A DNA stretch of 64,000 nucleotides from Taenia hydatigena. Its lineage: Eukaryota; Platyhelminthes; Cestoda; Cyclophyllidea; Taeniidae. This document shows, in pieces, positions 1 through 10,999 of the stretch (position 1 is its first letter; each line of letters opens with the position of its first letter). Under the pieces are notes generated by a model, which saw nothing but the letters and a program-made list of their open reading frames with translations, was not told where the DNA came from and did not search any database. The position numbers and the translations under genes are program-made. Where the stretch lies: NCBI GenBank assembly GCA_036345935.2, contig JADWOT020001531.1:1-64000 (forward strand), written 5' to 3'.

Positions 1-46
1 CTTCTACTTAGGAGGCAGGCGCCCCATCCACTAGGCCACATCGGTT
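1..46 (-). pseudogene. tRNA-Arg(CCU)-like relic cut by window edge
   Basis: Read on the minus strand from 46 downward, the sequence has a tRNA-Arg-style D arm (GTGGCCTAGTGGATGGGGC) followed by an anticodon loop CTCCTAA, which would give anticodon CCU. The anticodon stem is imperfect, with one mismatch and one G-T pair. The T arm would lie before base 1, so the element is incomplete here. It is either a tRNA pseudogene or the head of a tRNA-derived SINE. Confidence 0.55.
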
Positions 47-650
47 CTACTTCTAGGTCTTTCCGTCGGCAGCTTCCATCCATTGCGTTTTGATCTAGTT
101 CCTCTGTCCCGAATTTGCTATGCACTATCGCGTCAGCACAACTCCTCCTAACACCGATTTCACGAATCATACACATCTCCACTCGGTCTTTCCAGCTATC
201 TTATGCATCACTCCCACCGTAAATCCTATCGATTGACCAGTACAGCTTAATAAGTTCCAACCCATATTCTGTGAATATGTCTCGTCACTTGCATTATCAA
301 ATTATTTTGGTTTTTACCCTTTCGAGGAATCACTGCGCTTGTTTTGATGCATCGGTGCAACCGATGTTCTGTCGCCAATGCTAATTGCAACTACTAACGA
401 AAGTCTCTTCACTTCGTATCGCTATGCACTGTCTTCGGATCCACCGCCATGGCATTTTTGATCGTATTAAGGCTGCGTTGATACCCGGAGGGTCATTTTA
501 ATTCTGCGCACGATAAGGAATTTCGGATTCTAATTTTTCGTTAGAATGCTTTGATTAATCCCAACATTTAGGATAATATTAGACCGGTAGTTAGTAATAG
601 GCCGTCTATTGATTGTCTTGTTTTGGTGCATCCATCAGGCTTTTTCTTAG

Positions 651-1807
651 CTTGATGACTCGATTTTCAGCATGGCTGTGGTAGAACGGTGGAAAGCGAA
701 TCCTTTTTGTCTCTAAGTGATCTCTCTCCACTTAGGTACTGAGGGAACTTAAACTCCATTCCAGACATCTCTTCAAGCATCATCTTGGCTTTGACATGAA
801 ATTGGGATGGTGATGTGCTTCAAAATCATGCCTTAATCTCCTCATTATGCAATCGATTATTCAGTTCTACTAGAGCTTATGCAAGCTTGGCACTTCTCTG
901 TAGCCTTACTTCTTCAGGTACCATTAAACACTTGTGCAAGCATACAGGATCTCCAATTGAAATGTGTTTCGAAACCCTCCATAGTGCAGAATTCATTTTA
1001 TGTCCGTAAATGGCGCATGCATTATCGATGAGGTATAAGTGGCAATGTTTGAGGGTTCTCTTTTAAACGTTGAGAGAGCCGTTTTTTAATTTACTTGTTA
1101 ACACACCATTTCAGAAGCAAGCTCTCATCAGGTAAGTACAAAATGAATTCTGTTTCTCATGGCCTCTACTTTTGCTCTAATATTGGTTGCTTATCCGTCG
1201 GAAATGCAACAAATGCTGCATTTCGCAAATTTAGGCATTTCGGAGGACCTGCTTTGTGCAGAAGGAAATTTGAAAGATGCAACAGCCACGACTCTCGCTG
1301 ATGGTGAGGCCTTGGTGTCTAAAGAGACCCGCAACACTGAAAGTCCATGCTTGCCCACCTGCATGCCTATTTATGTTTCACTTATTTTTTAATTAAACAT
1401 TTTATAGCGTTACTCATTTTGTTCTCAGTCAATCACCTGTTTAATCCTGCTCTAAATCAACCACCCAGCTGCATTGCCTTTAGAGCGACTGTAGTTCCTT
1501 CGCTTTTATGGAGTCTCTACACATCCTTTTTATCCACACTTGCATTTTAGCCCTTCAATGAAAAGCCCAACTACTCAAACAGCTATCACTACATTGCGTC
1601 AATTGCGCATTCCAATTGCCATTTACAAAGAAGACTCAAGCGCACACCTTTGGGCTATACCTCGTAAAGACTTGCGATTGATCAGCTTTATTGCTCTGTA
1701 GCAGAGTAGCATTCCGACCGCCACCTGATAGAACCAATTATATTTTTATAGCCTCACCTTCAACATTATGGAACGACATTGGCACAACAACTGTTGAATT
1801 TACTTAA
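651..1807 (+). CDS. Spliced gene, 3' part (8 exon candidates)
   Basis: Eight exon candidates keep one reading frame: 651-680, 736-809, 865-1005, 1115-1131, 1234-1303 (or 1262-1303, also in frame), 1429-1490, 1551-1663 and 1702-1807. Acceptors at 650, 735, 917, 1114, 1428 and 1550 have long pyrimidine tracts, and the donor at 1132 is a perfect GTAAGT. The acceptor at 917 falls inside exon 865-1005 and is in the same frame. Introns are 38-125 nt. The last exon ends in TAA overlapping AATAAA at 1806, with a second AATAAA at 1817. A 23-nt exon at 196-218 (good acceptor, GTAAAT donor) could precede the chain in phase. The product is not recognised. Several joins had alternatives, so chance joining is possible at single steps. 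Confidence 0.4.
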
Positions 1808-1829
1808 TAAATCATTAATAAATTCATGT

Positions 1830-2920
1830 AGTGATAAGGTTTCGTGATTCACTAATTTATTCGTCCTAATTGATGGAATACTGGCATCGGCTTCTCAAAT
1901 TGTAGCATTCAATTTAAATTTTAGTCGTAGCACTACACCCGCGTATCTGTTGATAATCCAAGCCACTGCATATTTTGCCAGACGCACATTTTAAATCACC
2001 AATAATGTAGCAAAAGAAATATGGCATCCGGGGAAATCCGCATGTCATGAAGGTAACACAGTTATACATGAGGGCATTGTGGTTGACAAAGAAATGAGCC
2101 AGAGGTCAGGAAGGCGTGATTAGACCAACGATCCATTGACCTGCTTGAAAGCGTGGACTCTTCTTCCATAAATGTCTAAAAAAGAGCACACCGAATTCGG
2201 AAGGCATCAATTCACTTGAGCGTTTCCCAAATAAACATAGCAGCCGATTTTAAAATGCGGTGAACAGAAACAACGAAAGCGAAGAATTCAAAATGGGATG
2301 AGGCAATTTGGAATGCAGGATTCGCCACAGCTCCATGTGGTATCAACCGATAAACACAAATACTATGGAATTTTCTCCTCGAAAAGTTTAAATTGATTCT
2401 TATCACTCACAAATAAAGAGTACTGCAATCTTTTTGCATTTGAATACATAATATTACACCTTCACATCAGTAAAGCAACGATCTAAGTATGCGAGTCATC
2501 CAACCCGGCTTCTACGTCTCCTAACCACCATTAAACTATGAAATCAAACACTTACCGCTGTTAGCTGTTTTGCAAATTGATTGCAATAGCCTGCAGGAGA
2601 AACCATTCTTTCCATAAAGAACAGTAGTTGCTAATAATCTACTGCTATGCTCTCGTAGGCTGGAAAGAGTATGCTAATGAGCGAACTACAAGTATGTAAA
2701 CCATGACGCGATGCAGTCCATTGGTAGCAAGGAACTGTGCTATCAGGGCTGTTATTGCGATGACTTGAATGAAGGGCCAGCCATTGCAAAAGAAGTCTCA
2801 AATGAAGGATCTTAGCTCATATAATTGAGTATTCGAGTGTAAAATGCAATGTCCTGCTAAAACACTAACGAAAAGCGCGGTTTCATGAAATGTCACCTCA
2901 TATTTTTCCCATTTTGTTAC
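1830..2920. other. No supported gene
   Basis: After the poly(A) signals at 1.81 kb I see only short frames with no good flanking splice sites. This may be intergenic DNA or a long intron. Confidence 0.4.
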
Positions 2921-2924
2921 TCAG

Positions 2925-3373
2925 GGTGTGAGAGATCCAACATTCTTCGATGCAATGAGTACCAATAATCTCCTCACAGAACGAGAACTTGCCACAAGCC
3001 TTAGATGGAATTAAGAATCAACTCGTGTTGCCGCAGTCTTTGCAGAGATTTGGCACAAAACATTCAATAGAGGTAAGAGTTAGGGCATTAGCTTATTAAG
3101 AAGTGCATAGATATGTTATTCTTCGATGATCAGCTGAGCCCCAGACACCACGCATTCTAACGCAAATTGATCGCATAGGCTTGCACATACTATTTAGAGG
3201 CGCGGCTTGAAAAACCTGGGATATTGCATTTGCTGATACTAGAAACGTAAGTATCGATGGAGATAAATCCATTAAAGACCGAAAGAACTCGCTTATTATC
3301 GTTTTATTGCAGTCATGTTAGAAATCTAATCGTCGGCATCAGGAAATGCCTAGGGAATGCGTCAAAAATTTGA
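2925..3373 (+). CDS. Spliced exon chain, unrecognised product
   Basis: A strong acceptor (long T/C tract, then CAG at 2924) opens a 29-codon frame that ends at a TAA. Its donor is unclear; a weak GTACCA at 2959 would keep phase. Then follow 3046-3072 (27 nt, donor GTAAGA), 3198-3246 (49 nt, donor GTAAGT) and 3314-3373, which starts behind a strong TTTTATTGCAG acceptor and ends in TGA. The last three join in one frame and read like a helix-rich segment (LEKPGILHLLILE, then HVRNLIVGIRKCLG). No domain is certain. Confidence 0.35.
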
Positions 3374-3945
3374 AAGACATTTTGATAAACCTTAAAGATA
3401 CACTGAATTCAGTGGGCACGGCCTCACAAAGATGATTGCTCAGAAACCACGTTGGTAACAGGTGCCTAGTATCATCTAGTAAGAAATTTGCTTAGAGTCT
3501 CACAAACATTAGGAAGGAAGGATAAAGCATTTATCACTAAAGTGGTATCGACGAAGCTATGAAATTTGGGGTTGGGGTGCCGGCTACTTGTGCAGCCGCT
3601 GCAATGCATTCGTTACCTTCAAGTTTCCTGAAGCTGTACATAGCATTAAAAATGAATGCCCAATGATAATCCAAATTTTTTGTAAGCGAAAAGTCTAATA
3701 TTTTGCGCGCCACGTAATTTTATTCAAGAATAATATGGTACGGGAATAGACAATTTGATCGTGTCAGAGCCAATTATGGAGATTGATTAGAGGACAGTTG
3801 GGTGTGGTCAGAGCAACTAGTCAATAGACTGCGTAATAACCTTATTCCCTTTCTCCGAAATCCTAAAAAGAGCGCACCGACGATGAAAGTTAGTACACCA
3901 CCGCAATAGGGTCAGGGAGCATTGTGGCCACTGTGCCAAGTTGTC

Positions 3946-4023
3946 CTTTTGTAGGTGACCTTGGTTTTCGAAGCAGCCAAAGTTTCGAACAGATCACTTA
4001 CAATGCTCCAGTGGTTGTATTAC
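3946..4023 (+). CDS. Exon candidate after strong acceptor
   Basis: The acceptor TTGTCCTTTTGTAG is followed by an open frame beginning VTLVFEAAKVSNRS and running to a stop just past 4020. Only weak GT donors are visible. It could belong with the exon chains on either side, and no family is recognised. Confidence 0.2.
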
Positions 4024-4695
4024 CTACAATAATGAGACCAGTTGAGGCTAACGATTTGTATCAGCTTAATCCGCATTCATAAATAAAAAAAAATAAATGC
4101 TCATTGCTGATTCTGCTGTTCTACAAATTAGCCGAGGACAAATGATTGTGATCGCAATCTTTGAGGGGCAGACAATAAAGAACCGCATTTTCCAAGCCCC
4201 ATTCATCCCGATCTACTTCACTGAAACTGATCATGAGGGTATAGATGCCTGACCGGTAGGCTAGAGTTCTAAGGCGAGCCAATTATGGCTGTATGGGGCG
4301 AAATGGAGTTTTGAATGCAATTCATTAACTCAACAACTACAGAGACATCGACAATTAAGTGAGCTGAAGCAAGTAGAAGTATGTTCAAATTTTAACAACC
4401 CCAAAATTGTATCTAAATAGAGTTCGTACTTTGGGAAAGGAAACTTAATGAAGTCCTAGGCTCTCTTGGTCGCTGCTGACACGATTGACCTTAAATTCAA
4501 CCAGTGTGTGCCTCGAATGAATCGCTACCTGATCAGAACGACGCCTTCACTTGCTAACATTGATTTCTTCCCTACTTTTTCCGGTTGCATATTTCGTGGG
4601 TAGTTGCTTTAGTCCTCGGCTTCTAACTTTATATAGATTCGTATTTCTGTTCTGTCCCTCCTTATTGGTCCTTAAGATGCCTTTATTTTCTTTAG

Positions 4696-4835
4696 GTCTG
4701 CGGATTACCGGTCGGGAGTAATAGTCAAAAAACATTTTAAATGCGCGTAAGTGAACAAACCTGGTAACCGTAACGCCCTTAACTGCCTGGATAATTAGTC
4801 GAACAGTCGACCGGCCAACAAGCCTGCAGATGCAC
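4696..4835 (+). CDS. Two-exon candidate
   Basis: Exon 4696-4746 (51 nt) lies between a strong acceptor (TTTATTTTCTTTAG) and a perfect GTAAGT donor. It reads SADYRSGVIVKKHFKC with phase 2 at both ends. After a 52-nt intron with a good branch-like CTTAAC, exon 4799-4835 continues in frame (RTVDRPTSLQMH) to a GTAATG donor. The overlapping minus-strand frame at 4547-4735 has no such signals. The product is unknown. Confidence 0.35.
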
Positions 4836-5099
4836 GTAATGTTTTACAGTATGTAGCCGTACCCGTTGGAAATTCGTACGCTTTCGAATGTAGGCAGACG
4901 CGGAGTAGTGGGTGAGCTGCAAGCAGCGAGAATGCATGGAGAAGTAAGCAGAGAAGCGGAGAAATTAAAAAATGGATTTAATGTAAAGGCTAAAAATGCA
5001 GGGCATTTGTAATGCTGGACAGGAAAGCCTTGAAGCATTATCATTAAAGACAAATCAGGAGGATAGCGTGAGTGGGAATGCAGTGTAAAGGCACACGCC

Positions 5100-5141
<42 letters not shown>
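5100..5141 (+). repeat. (GAT)n microsatellite, about 13 units
   Basis: An uninterrupted run of GAT/ATG triplets, expected to vary in length between individuals. A shorter CAT run occurs near 22,279. Confidence 0.95.
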
Positions 5142-6040
5142 ATAGAGGGGTGCGTGGGAGCGGATTATGCCATGCTGACGTAACCGCAAGTTGTGATAGT
5201 TATATTTTGGTTTCCGGCTAGGCAAACATAACCCTAGAATGGTTCACTGACACGTTCTCTGGCTTGGTGCTGCATGAAGTCATAAATGTCCCTGAATATT
5301 ACATCCTTGCTTCCAATTCAGCAGCCGCAGTCTCCAAATTAGCGGCCCTGCTTACAATAGGGACCACTGCCTATGCCTTCATGTTTTCCTTTAGCGGAAA
5401 TATAGAGTTTCCAATACCATGACACGGTGATTTAAACGGAGAATGGTTGCGGACTCCACCTTGACAACTGTGGCCAGTTTTGGCGCCAAATTTCGCACAC
5501 AGATGACTCACATGGCGGAAACGTTAATCGTTTTGGGAGACGCAGACCGCGCGCTGTGGCAAAAGTGGTCCCTTACTCCAGTGGAAAAATGCGATACTTA
5601 ATGATTTTGGTGTGTTTTTTATAGACCTTCATACCCTGGTCACGCCTCACTAACCTCTGAGTTATATCGCGTGTCAGCCCCAATACCCTCCTGTTTAGAT
5701 GCTGCTTTCATAACATGTGGATTCAGAAGGTGTTGCTTTCAGCGCCCTACATAATTTATGGTGTAAAATATGCTATGAATAAAAACATGGGTTACACCAT
5801 TCTCGTAGATTATCAATTGATATTCTTTTAGAAATCTGCGACTCATCCAAAGGCAAATGTTTTTGCCATCAACGCTTTTAGCTTCTGCACAAACGGGCAT
5901 TCACCTCAACTTTAAGCTCCATGCCTTAGTTGAATAGCACCCTTGAGCCGCGAGACAATCAAAGCCTTTTCAACGTCTGCGAAATTTGAAGCGGCTTTGC
6001 AAATAATTATAGTTTGCAATCGTCAAGAATGCCATTTCTA
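5142..6040. other. No supported gene
   Basis: No open frame with convincing splice signals was found here on either strand. Confidence 0.35.
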
Positions 6041-6109
6041 AATGGACGTCAGAGCATGGCACGTGGCGTTAACACCAGGCTTCAAAGCGGTGTCTTTTGA
6101 GAATGCCAA

Positions 6110-6228
6110 TGAAGTCAATGACAATGGCAAGAGGCATGCTTCTATTACAACGTCTTTTATGTTCATCCTAGTGCTTGGCACTGTTTATCCATTTTGTAAG
6201 TTCCGTTTATTCTCAGTAAAAATTCTTG
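6110..6228 (+). repeat. Direct repeat copy A (signal-like exon plus donor)
   Basis: These 119 bases recur at 6956-7073 with only two differences: A/T at 6121 and one A fewer in a homopolymer. The block contains a hydrophobic open segment (ITTSFMFILVLGTVYPF) that ends at a perfect GTAAGT donor, plus about 33 bases after it. Homology stops abruptly at both ends. Confidence 0.9.
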
Positions 6229-6666
6229 CAAACTTCGCAGTGCTGGGTCGGCCTCAGCGCACTCAATGTTCATTCTTTGCTTTCGTTAACACAAGTTTTC
6301 GTATTTATTGGCCATACAGCATGCTGTGGGTGCGTTGCATGTCTTATAATGTTAGGTCCTCTACAAAGAAGAGATCCCATGGCAATTAAATTAAAGCAGG
6401 ACTGTGTACAATTTACAATGGCAAAACAGGGCAGTGTTTGGGAGTGCCTCCGCTCATGTCAGCTTACCTATCCACATAATTTTATTAACGGATCAGACAT
6501 GGCCGGCAAAAAGGCCTTCATAAGTTGCACAATACAAGCATATGTTAATAACTCATGGATCGGCCCTGAATGTTGGCGAAAGAATGCTTGCAATGACACA
6601 GAGGTGACTGACCTCATACCGCTTCGTCTCCAAACACATAAAACCCAGGCTTATCACGGCTGTTGA
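6159..6666 (+). CDS. Possible secreted Cys-rich protein, two exons
   Basis: Exon 1 would start at ATG 6159 (MFILVLGTVYPF, signal-peptide-like) and end at 6195 before GTAAGT. With a 160-nt intron and an acceptor at 6355, exon 2 (6356-6666) continues in frame to TGA. Exon 2 carries six cysteines in a short span (DC, ECLRSC, ISC, PECW, NAC) and three N-glycosylation sites (NGS, NNS, NDT), as expected of a secreted domain. The acceptor is only moderate. An upstream in-frame ATG at 6042 would instead make the hydrophobic part an internal anchor. The family is not recognised. Confidence 0.35.
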
Positions 6667-6955
6667 GTCGGAAAAAGGGTAGAAGTAATTTTGTGCCACA
6701 ATATTCAGAATGTTTTAGCTTAAACAGCTGATCTTATCAAGAATAATGCTTGTTCTCGGAGAGGTAGAGCGCGACAAACTACTTGAGATAATGCTTGACT
6801 CCACGCGCTCAATCGATATAACCTTTAAAAGTGAAGCACAGCAGTCTTAACCTTACATCACGGTACCGGTTCTATTTGGACATCGGGCAGAACAAGACAG
6901 AACACCATGTCACTCGCAACACGTACTGCTGCTTGATCTGCACGCATGTCACCGG

Positions 6956-7073
6956 TGAAGTCAATGTCAATGGCAAGAGGCATGCTTCTATTACAACGTC
7001 TTTTATGTTCATCCTAGTGCTTGGCACTGTTTATCCATTTTGTAAGTTCCGTTTATTCTCAGTAAAATTCTTG
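6956..7073 (+). repeat. Direct repeat copy B of the signal-like exon
   Basis: Second copy of 6110-6228, including the GTAAGT donor. I found no Cys-rich second exon downstream of it. It may be an alternative first exon or the remnant of a tandem duplication. A second GTAAGT lies at its 3' end (about 7073). Confidence 0.9.
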
Positions 7074-7099
7074 TAAGTATTCACTGCATTCACCACTTC

Positions 7100-9165
7100 T
7101 GGTATTCTTCATAATGAAGGCATCTACTCCTGGGCCACTATTTTGATTATCTGGGTAGAATCCTTGGCATAACTAAAATATGGGTGTAGAAAACCTGATT
7201 TAAACAATCTGTAATGCAAGAATACTTAAGTGGTTTCAGCAGCTGACGGTTGGCTGGACAATGTATTAATAGTCTATTTGAGAAAGTTGGATTTATGGTT
7301 GTTCTGCTTTAGATTTATCTAACATGTCATTTGCTGTATCTAAGAGAAGTGAATGCAGATGAACTCCGTATCACTGCCATCTTCTCATCATCTATCTGTT
7401 TTTTACTCTTTTCGCGCCATAATGTTGTCCGCGGATTAAAAGGGGTAATGGAACAAACATTGCGCTTGTTTGTTTGTCTTTCACTGACCAAGCACAATGT
7501 GAGTAATCTTGCGGGGATGCAATTTAGCACTGTTAACGGTTTCTATGAACGGATGGCTAGGTGAAGGGAACGTGGTGTCGTCACATCATTGCACTACCCC
7601 TTTCCTCTTAGCAAACTACCATTATGGTGCGAATGCTTTAATCAACAGCGGCAGCTGTGGTAAGGCCGATTATTAGACTGAGGGCGAAAAATAAATCGTT
7701 TATAACACACTGCCGCACAATTTCACTTCTTCACCATTTCCATTTCAAACAAATACGATGCTCTTTGAGCATTAAAATTACGAATCCTTCCCTCTACCTT
7801 CTAGTGCCACCACCTTTCGACATGCTGTGCCACTTCCCTGACCGACTTTCGTGCATCTATTTTCCGTCGCATCAGTCTTGCAAATACATAGGCGATTGTC
7901 AATGCAAGCCCATTAACTACTTTAACCTTCGCCACTTAAGTCCATTCATTGTATTTTGGAACTGGAATGGGTGTGCAACCCCAATCTCACATTATCAAAT
8001 GCCTAGCAAAATAGCACACCATCTTATAATGCTTAGGAGTGGCTCACGAGTACTCTAACGAAATTCAAGAGCTTTACGTCTACGTGGTGCAAGGCATGCG
8101 CATTACTGTAATGATTTTAATGTGTTCATTGCACCCCACATATGCTGTACAACGCATCTACGTTTAGTTGTCACATCAACCAAACACCCAACACATAAAT
8201 GGGCAACATGGTGAAAATGCGCCGAGACAAAATTTGGTGGTCTTAAAATACCAATCACATGGGTCAAGGAAACGAAGCCAAACATATCATAATTTGCCGT
8301 GGCTTAAGCAAAGCATGGCGAGTTGTGCCTTTTTAGACTACCCTCATTCTACGGGTGAAAATGCTTAAAGCTGGGCAAGCTGCGCACATGCACCCTGGCA
8401 CGTGGGTAATTGAGGCAATGAAGGCAGTTGAGGAAATTGTTGGAATGAGTTAGTTCACATTCACTGGTTTGTGCCTGTCGTAACTGCGGCGGACCCGACT
8501 GCTAACGGCACGGAATTAGTCTTTCCATCCTTGGCACTTATGCCCCTAGAACTAATGGAATGGCTAGATAGTCAAATTAATTTGCAATTTAATAAACTTA
8601 GAGCAAAAACTAGGGTTCGCTATTTTCACATCAAAAGCTGTTGATTAATACCCCGCAAAGAGATTTGCTTTCACTTGTCGCCTCATGTTCAATGGAAGCA
8701 GTCAAGTAGACATTTCAGGTACTCCCTTTTGGGTGGCCTACACACCTAGAAAATTCTCTTGACCACTGCAAAGGTTAGTCCAAATTAGCTCACGAGTTTT
8801 GATGAGGCCTGCACAACGAAAGCAAGTTTGGATCAGCCAAATTTAATGAAATCTGCTGTTAGATCACACTTTCAGGAGTGGTTTAGTACAGCGATTTCGT
8901 CCACCGGCGCTTGTCAGCCCTTGCTAGCTGCGTTAGCTTGGATGCAGTAGTGCGGTCATCACGCTGTTGCTCCAAATTTGACCAAACGAAATGGTCTGAG
9001 ATTGACGCAATCTGGGACTCTTACCAACGGCCTTCAATTGTGCTTTCCTTGCATTAGTATTATGCCAACTGAGCATTTCACGCTTTGCTTGCTTTATTTC
9101 TTGCTTCTGTGCTCGAAACGCTAGCATGCACAGGCCGTATAGGTTTCTCTTATATTTCTAGAGAT
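7100..9165. other. No supported gene
   Basis: The longest frame (7657-8058, plus, 133 codons) lacks a coding-like composition, and no clear splice signals bound it. Nothing else here rises above background. Confidence 0.35.
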
Positions 9166-9171
9166 TCCACT

Positions 9172-9358
9172 TGGATTTCTTAAGCCTCTGTTAAGCCATC
9201 CATGGCGGTCTATCCACAATTGCACATGCTATTGTTGTGGAGGTAAGTGCAGGTCAATCGAGTGCAAGAAATCCTTTTTTCAAAGGCTAAATGCTCGTTA
9301 AATGCGATTTTGTTGAATTATGTGATTTTGTTCATTCATTTTTGCAGACAGGACACAT
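9172..9358 (+). CDS. Exon plus 11-nt micro-exon candidate
   Basis: Exon 9172-9242 (71 nt) has a T-rich acceptor and a perfect GTAAGT donor. A 105-nt intron follows and ends in a strong TTCATTCATTTTTGCAG acceptor. The next exon would be just 11 nt (9348-9358, ACAGGACACAT), because GTGAGT follows at once. The two join in frame (IPLGFLKPLL... then DRTH). The product is unknown. Confidence 0.4.
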
Positions 9359-9909
9359 GTGAGTAACAGCTTGCCCCAAGGCGACAATATCATCCTTATA
9401 ACCAAAAGAAGGCTATTGCCTTCCATTTAACGGTGAAAAAGCTAGATATTTAAAGCAGTTTGCCCCTAATTTGCCAATGTTATAGAATTAGTCCAAAAAT
9501 TGAAATATTTTTAGCTGCGCTATTTAATGAAAGGAAGGCTGTACTTACGATGCCAAAAATAGTGATCTGACCTAATTTTGTCGTGACTGTAACTGAAAAT
9601 CTATCCTTGATCAGTAGGAATGCGGGGTCCAGCTGAGCTGTATCCAATGTCACCTCTTTAAGAAGTCCAAATGTTTAGGTCGTGACGCTGTTATCTGATG
9701 GACAGCTAAGTCCTGTCACAGTTAGTCACCAATCGCTAACCGCGATTTTATAAGATGGCGTAAAATCCATAGAAAGAAGGAGGAGAGGAACAGTTGATGC
9801 ATCTTTTCAAAAAAGGTGCTGACGTGCTGTAGGCAATGAGTGTGATGTGAAAGGATCAAATGTGAGAGTATTTGCAAATATGTAATCCAAATGTATCAGA
9901 ATAAGCATC

Positions 9910-9982
9910 GGTTCCGTGGCCTAATGGATAGGGTCCCTTGCTACTGATCAGAACACTGTGAGCCCGGGTCCCGCTGCTTGTA
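9910..9982 (+). pseudogene. tRNA-Arg-like relic
   Basis: The first 21 bases match a eukaryotic tRNA-Arg head (GGTTCCGTGGCCTAATGGAT). After that the anticodon stem, loop and T arm are degenerate. The minus strand just downstream (about 10,070-10,125) has a box-B-like GGATTCAAGCC. The whole stretch 9910-10,130 may be one old tRNA-derived SINE. Confidence 0.6.
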
Positions 9983-10138
9983 GTAGCGCCATTTGGGTCG
10001 AACAGAGCATTGCAGCTGGACGGATAGGTGTACTAAAAATGGAAGGTAAGAAGTTGCCATGCCTTGTGGGAGGCTTGAATCCTCGACATCCATGCTATTC
10101 GGATATCGTCCTGACCTACTGACCTGCTTCATCACCGC

Positions 10139-10300
10139 CGATCTTCTGTCCTGATTTTCACTTCACTCTCTTACTACCAACACCTTTCCATTACTTTACC
10201 TTTGCACTCATTTCCTTATATTCACTTTCCGTTTGCCTTCCACCCTTCTCCCCTTACTTTTCTCACCTACCCCTGTTACCACCCTCCCTCCTTCGACCAG
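10139..10300 (+). other. Polypyrimidine tract, about 160 nt
   Basis: An extended C/T-dominated stretch runs directly into the CAG acceptor of the next exon (10,301). It is far longer than a normal splice acceptor tract and could form unusual DNA structure or bind PTB-type splicing regulators. Confidence 0.7.
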
Positions 10301-10556
10301 ATGCCATGCTTCACCGTTATGACACATGCGCAGTATTTGAAATGTCACCAGTGGAGTCGCGTATAGCACTCGTGGACATGGAAGGAGTAAGAGATGAATG
10401 TTTAGCATTCCCCGAAGTCCAGGGGGTCAGAGCACTTGTAAAAAGGTTGAGTTTTGCCTGCCTCATCGCCTCGGCTTTACCATTTCTTGTTTCCTTAACA
10501 GCTACCCGCTCTAGCATCGTGCATTCACACCACATCCAAACAGATGAAGCGAGTGT
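10301..10556 (+). CDS. Two exons of an armadillo-repeat-like protein
   Basis: Exon 10,301-10,386 follows the long pyrimidine tract and ends at GTAAGA. Exon 10,502-10,556 follows a strong TTTCCTTAACAG acceptor and ends at GTAAGT. Joined in phase they read RIALVDMEG then LPALASCIHTTSKQMKRV. This fits the helix-2/helix-3 part of an armadillo repeat, whose signature has a Gly-x-Pro-x-Leu core. A 20-nt exon at 10,791-10,810 (SNLLRAS) could continue the frame. One repeat is too little to name a protein. Confidence 0.5.
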
Positions 10557-10999
10557 GTAAGTAGATAGGTGGGTAGCTGACATTTAATACTCTTTGTTAT
10601 ATTAAAGCGTAGGCTGTACATTTGGGGTCCAAAAGCACTCCTGGATATAGTAATTCAGGGGTGCTAACGATGAGGCTAAGAATGGATTTCAGTGATCGCC
10701 TGCTAGTAGTAACTCCATGATACAGAAAGCATAACACCATTCACAAATTTTGTTTACTGCTAAATTATCCATGTCTCACATTAACTTTAGCGAATCTGCT
10801 GCGAGCGTCTGTACGCTTTTAGTTTTCATTGACTTGGGACAGCAATCGTAAATTTAATGTTTATTTGTTGACATTAGTCTTGGTTGAATGGTGAGGCGAA
10901 ATAATCCTGCTTGTGTTTTTCATGGATATGCCAAAGTTTTATTAGCCCATGGTCTTACGAACATCTCGTAATTGATGACCGCACCCTATTTTTCATCTA

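Noticed and set aside
7657..8058. Plus-strand frame of 133 codons.
   Set aside because: The start is not ATG, His/Cys/Ile content looks like translated non-coding AT-rich DNA, and no good splice borders were found.
9350..9370. Considered a spliced-leader RNA donor because of CAT/GTGAGT.
   Set aside because: No Sm-binding site or stem-loops in the right places, and a strong acceptor lies immediately upstream, so a micro-exon fits better.
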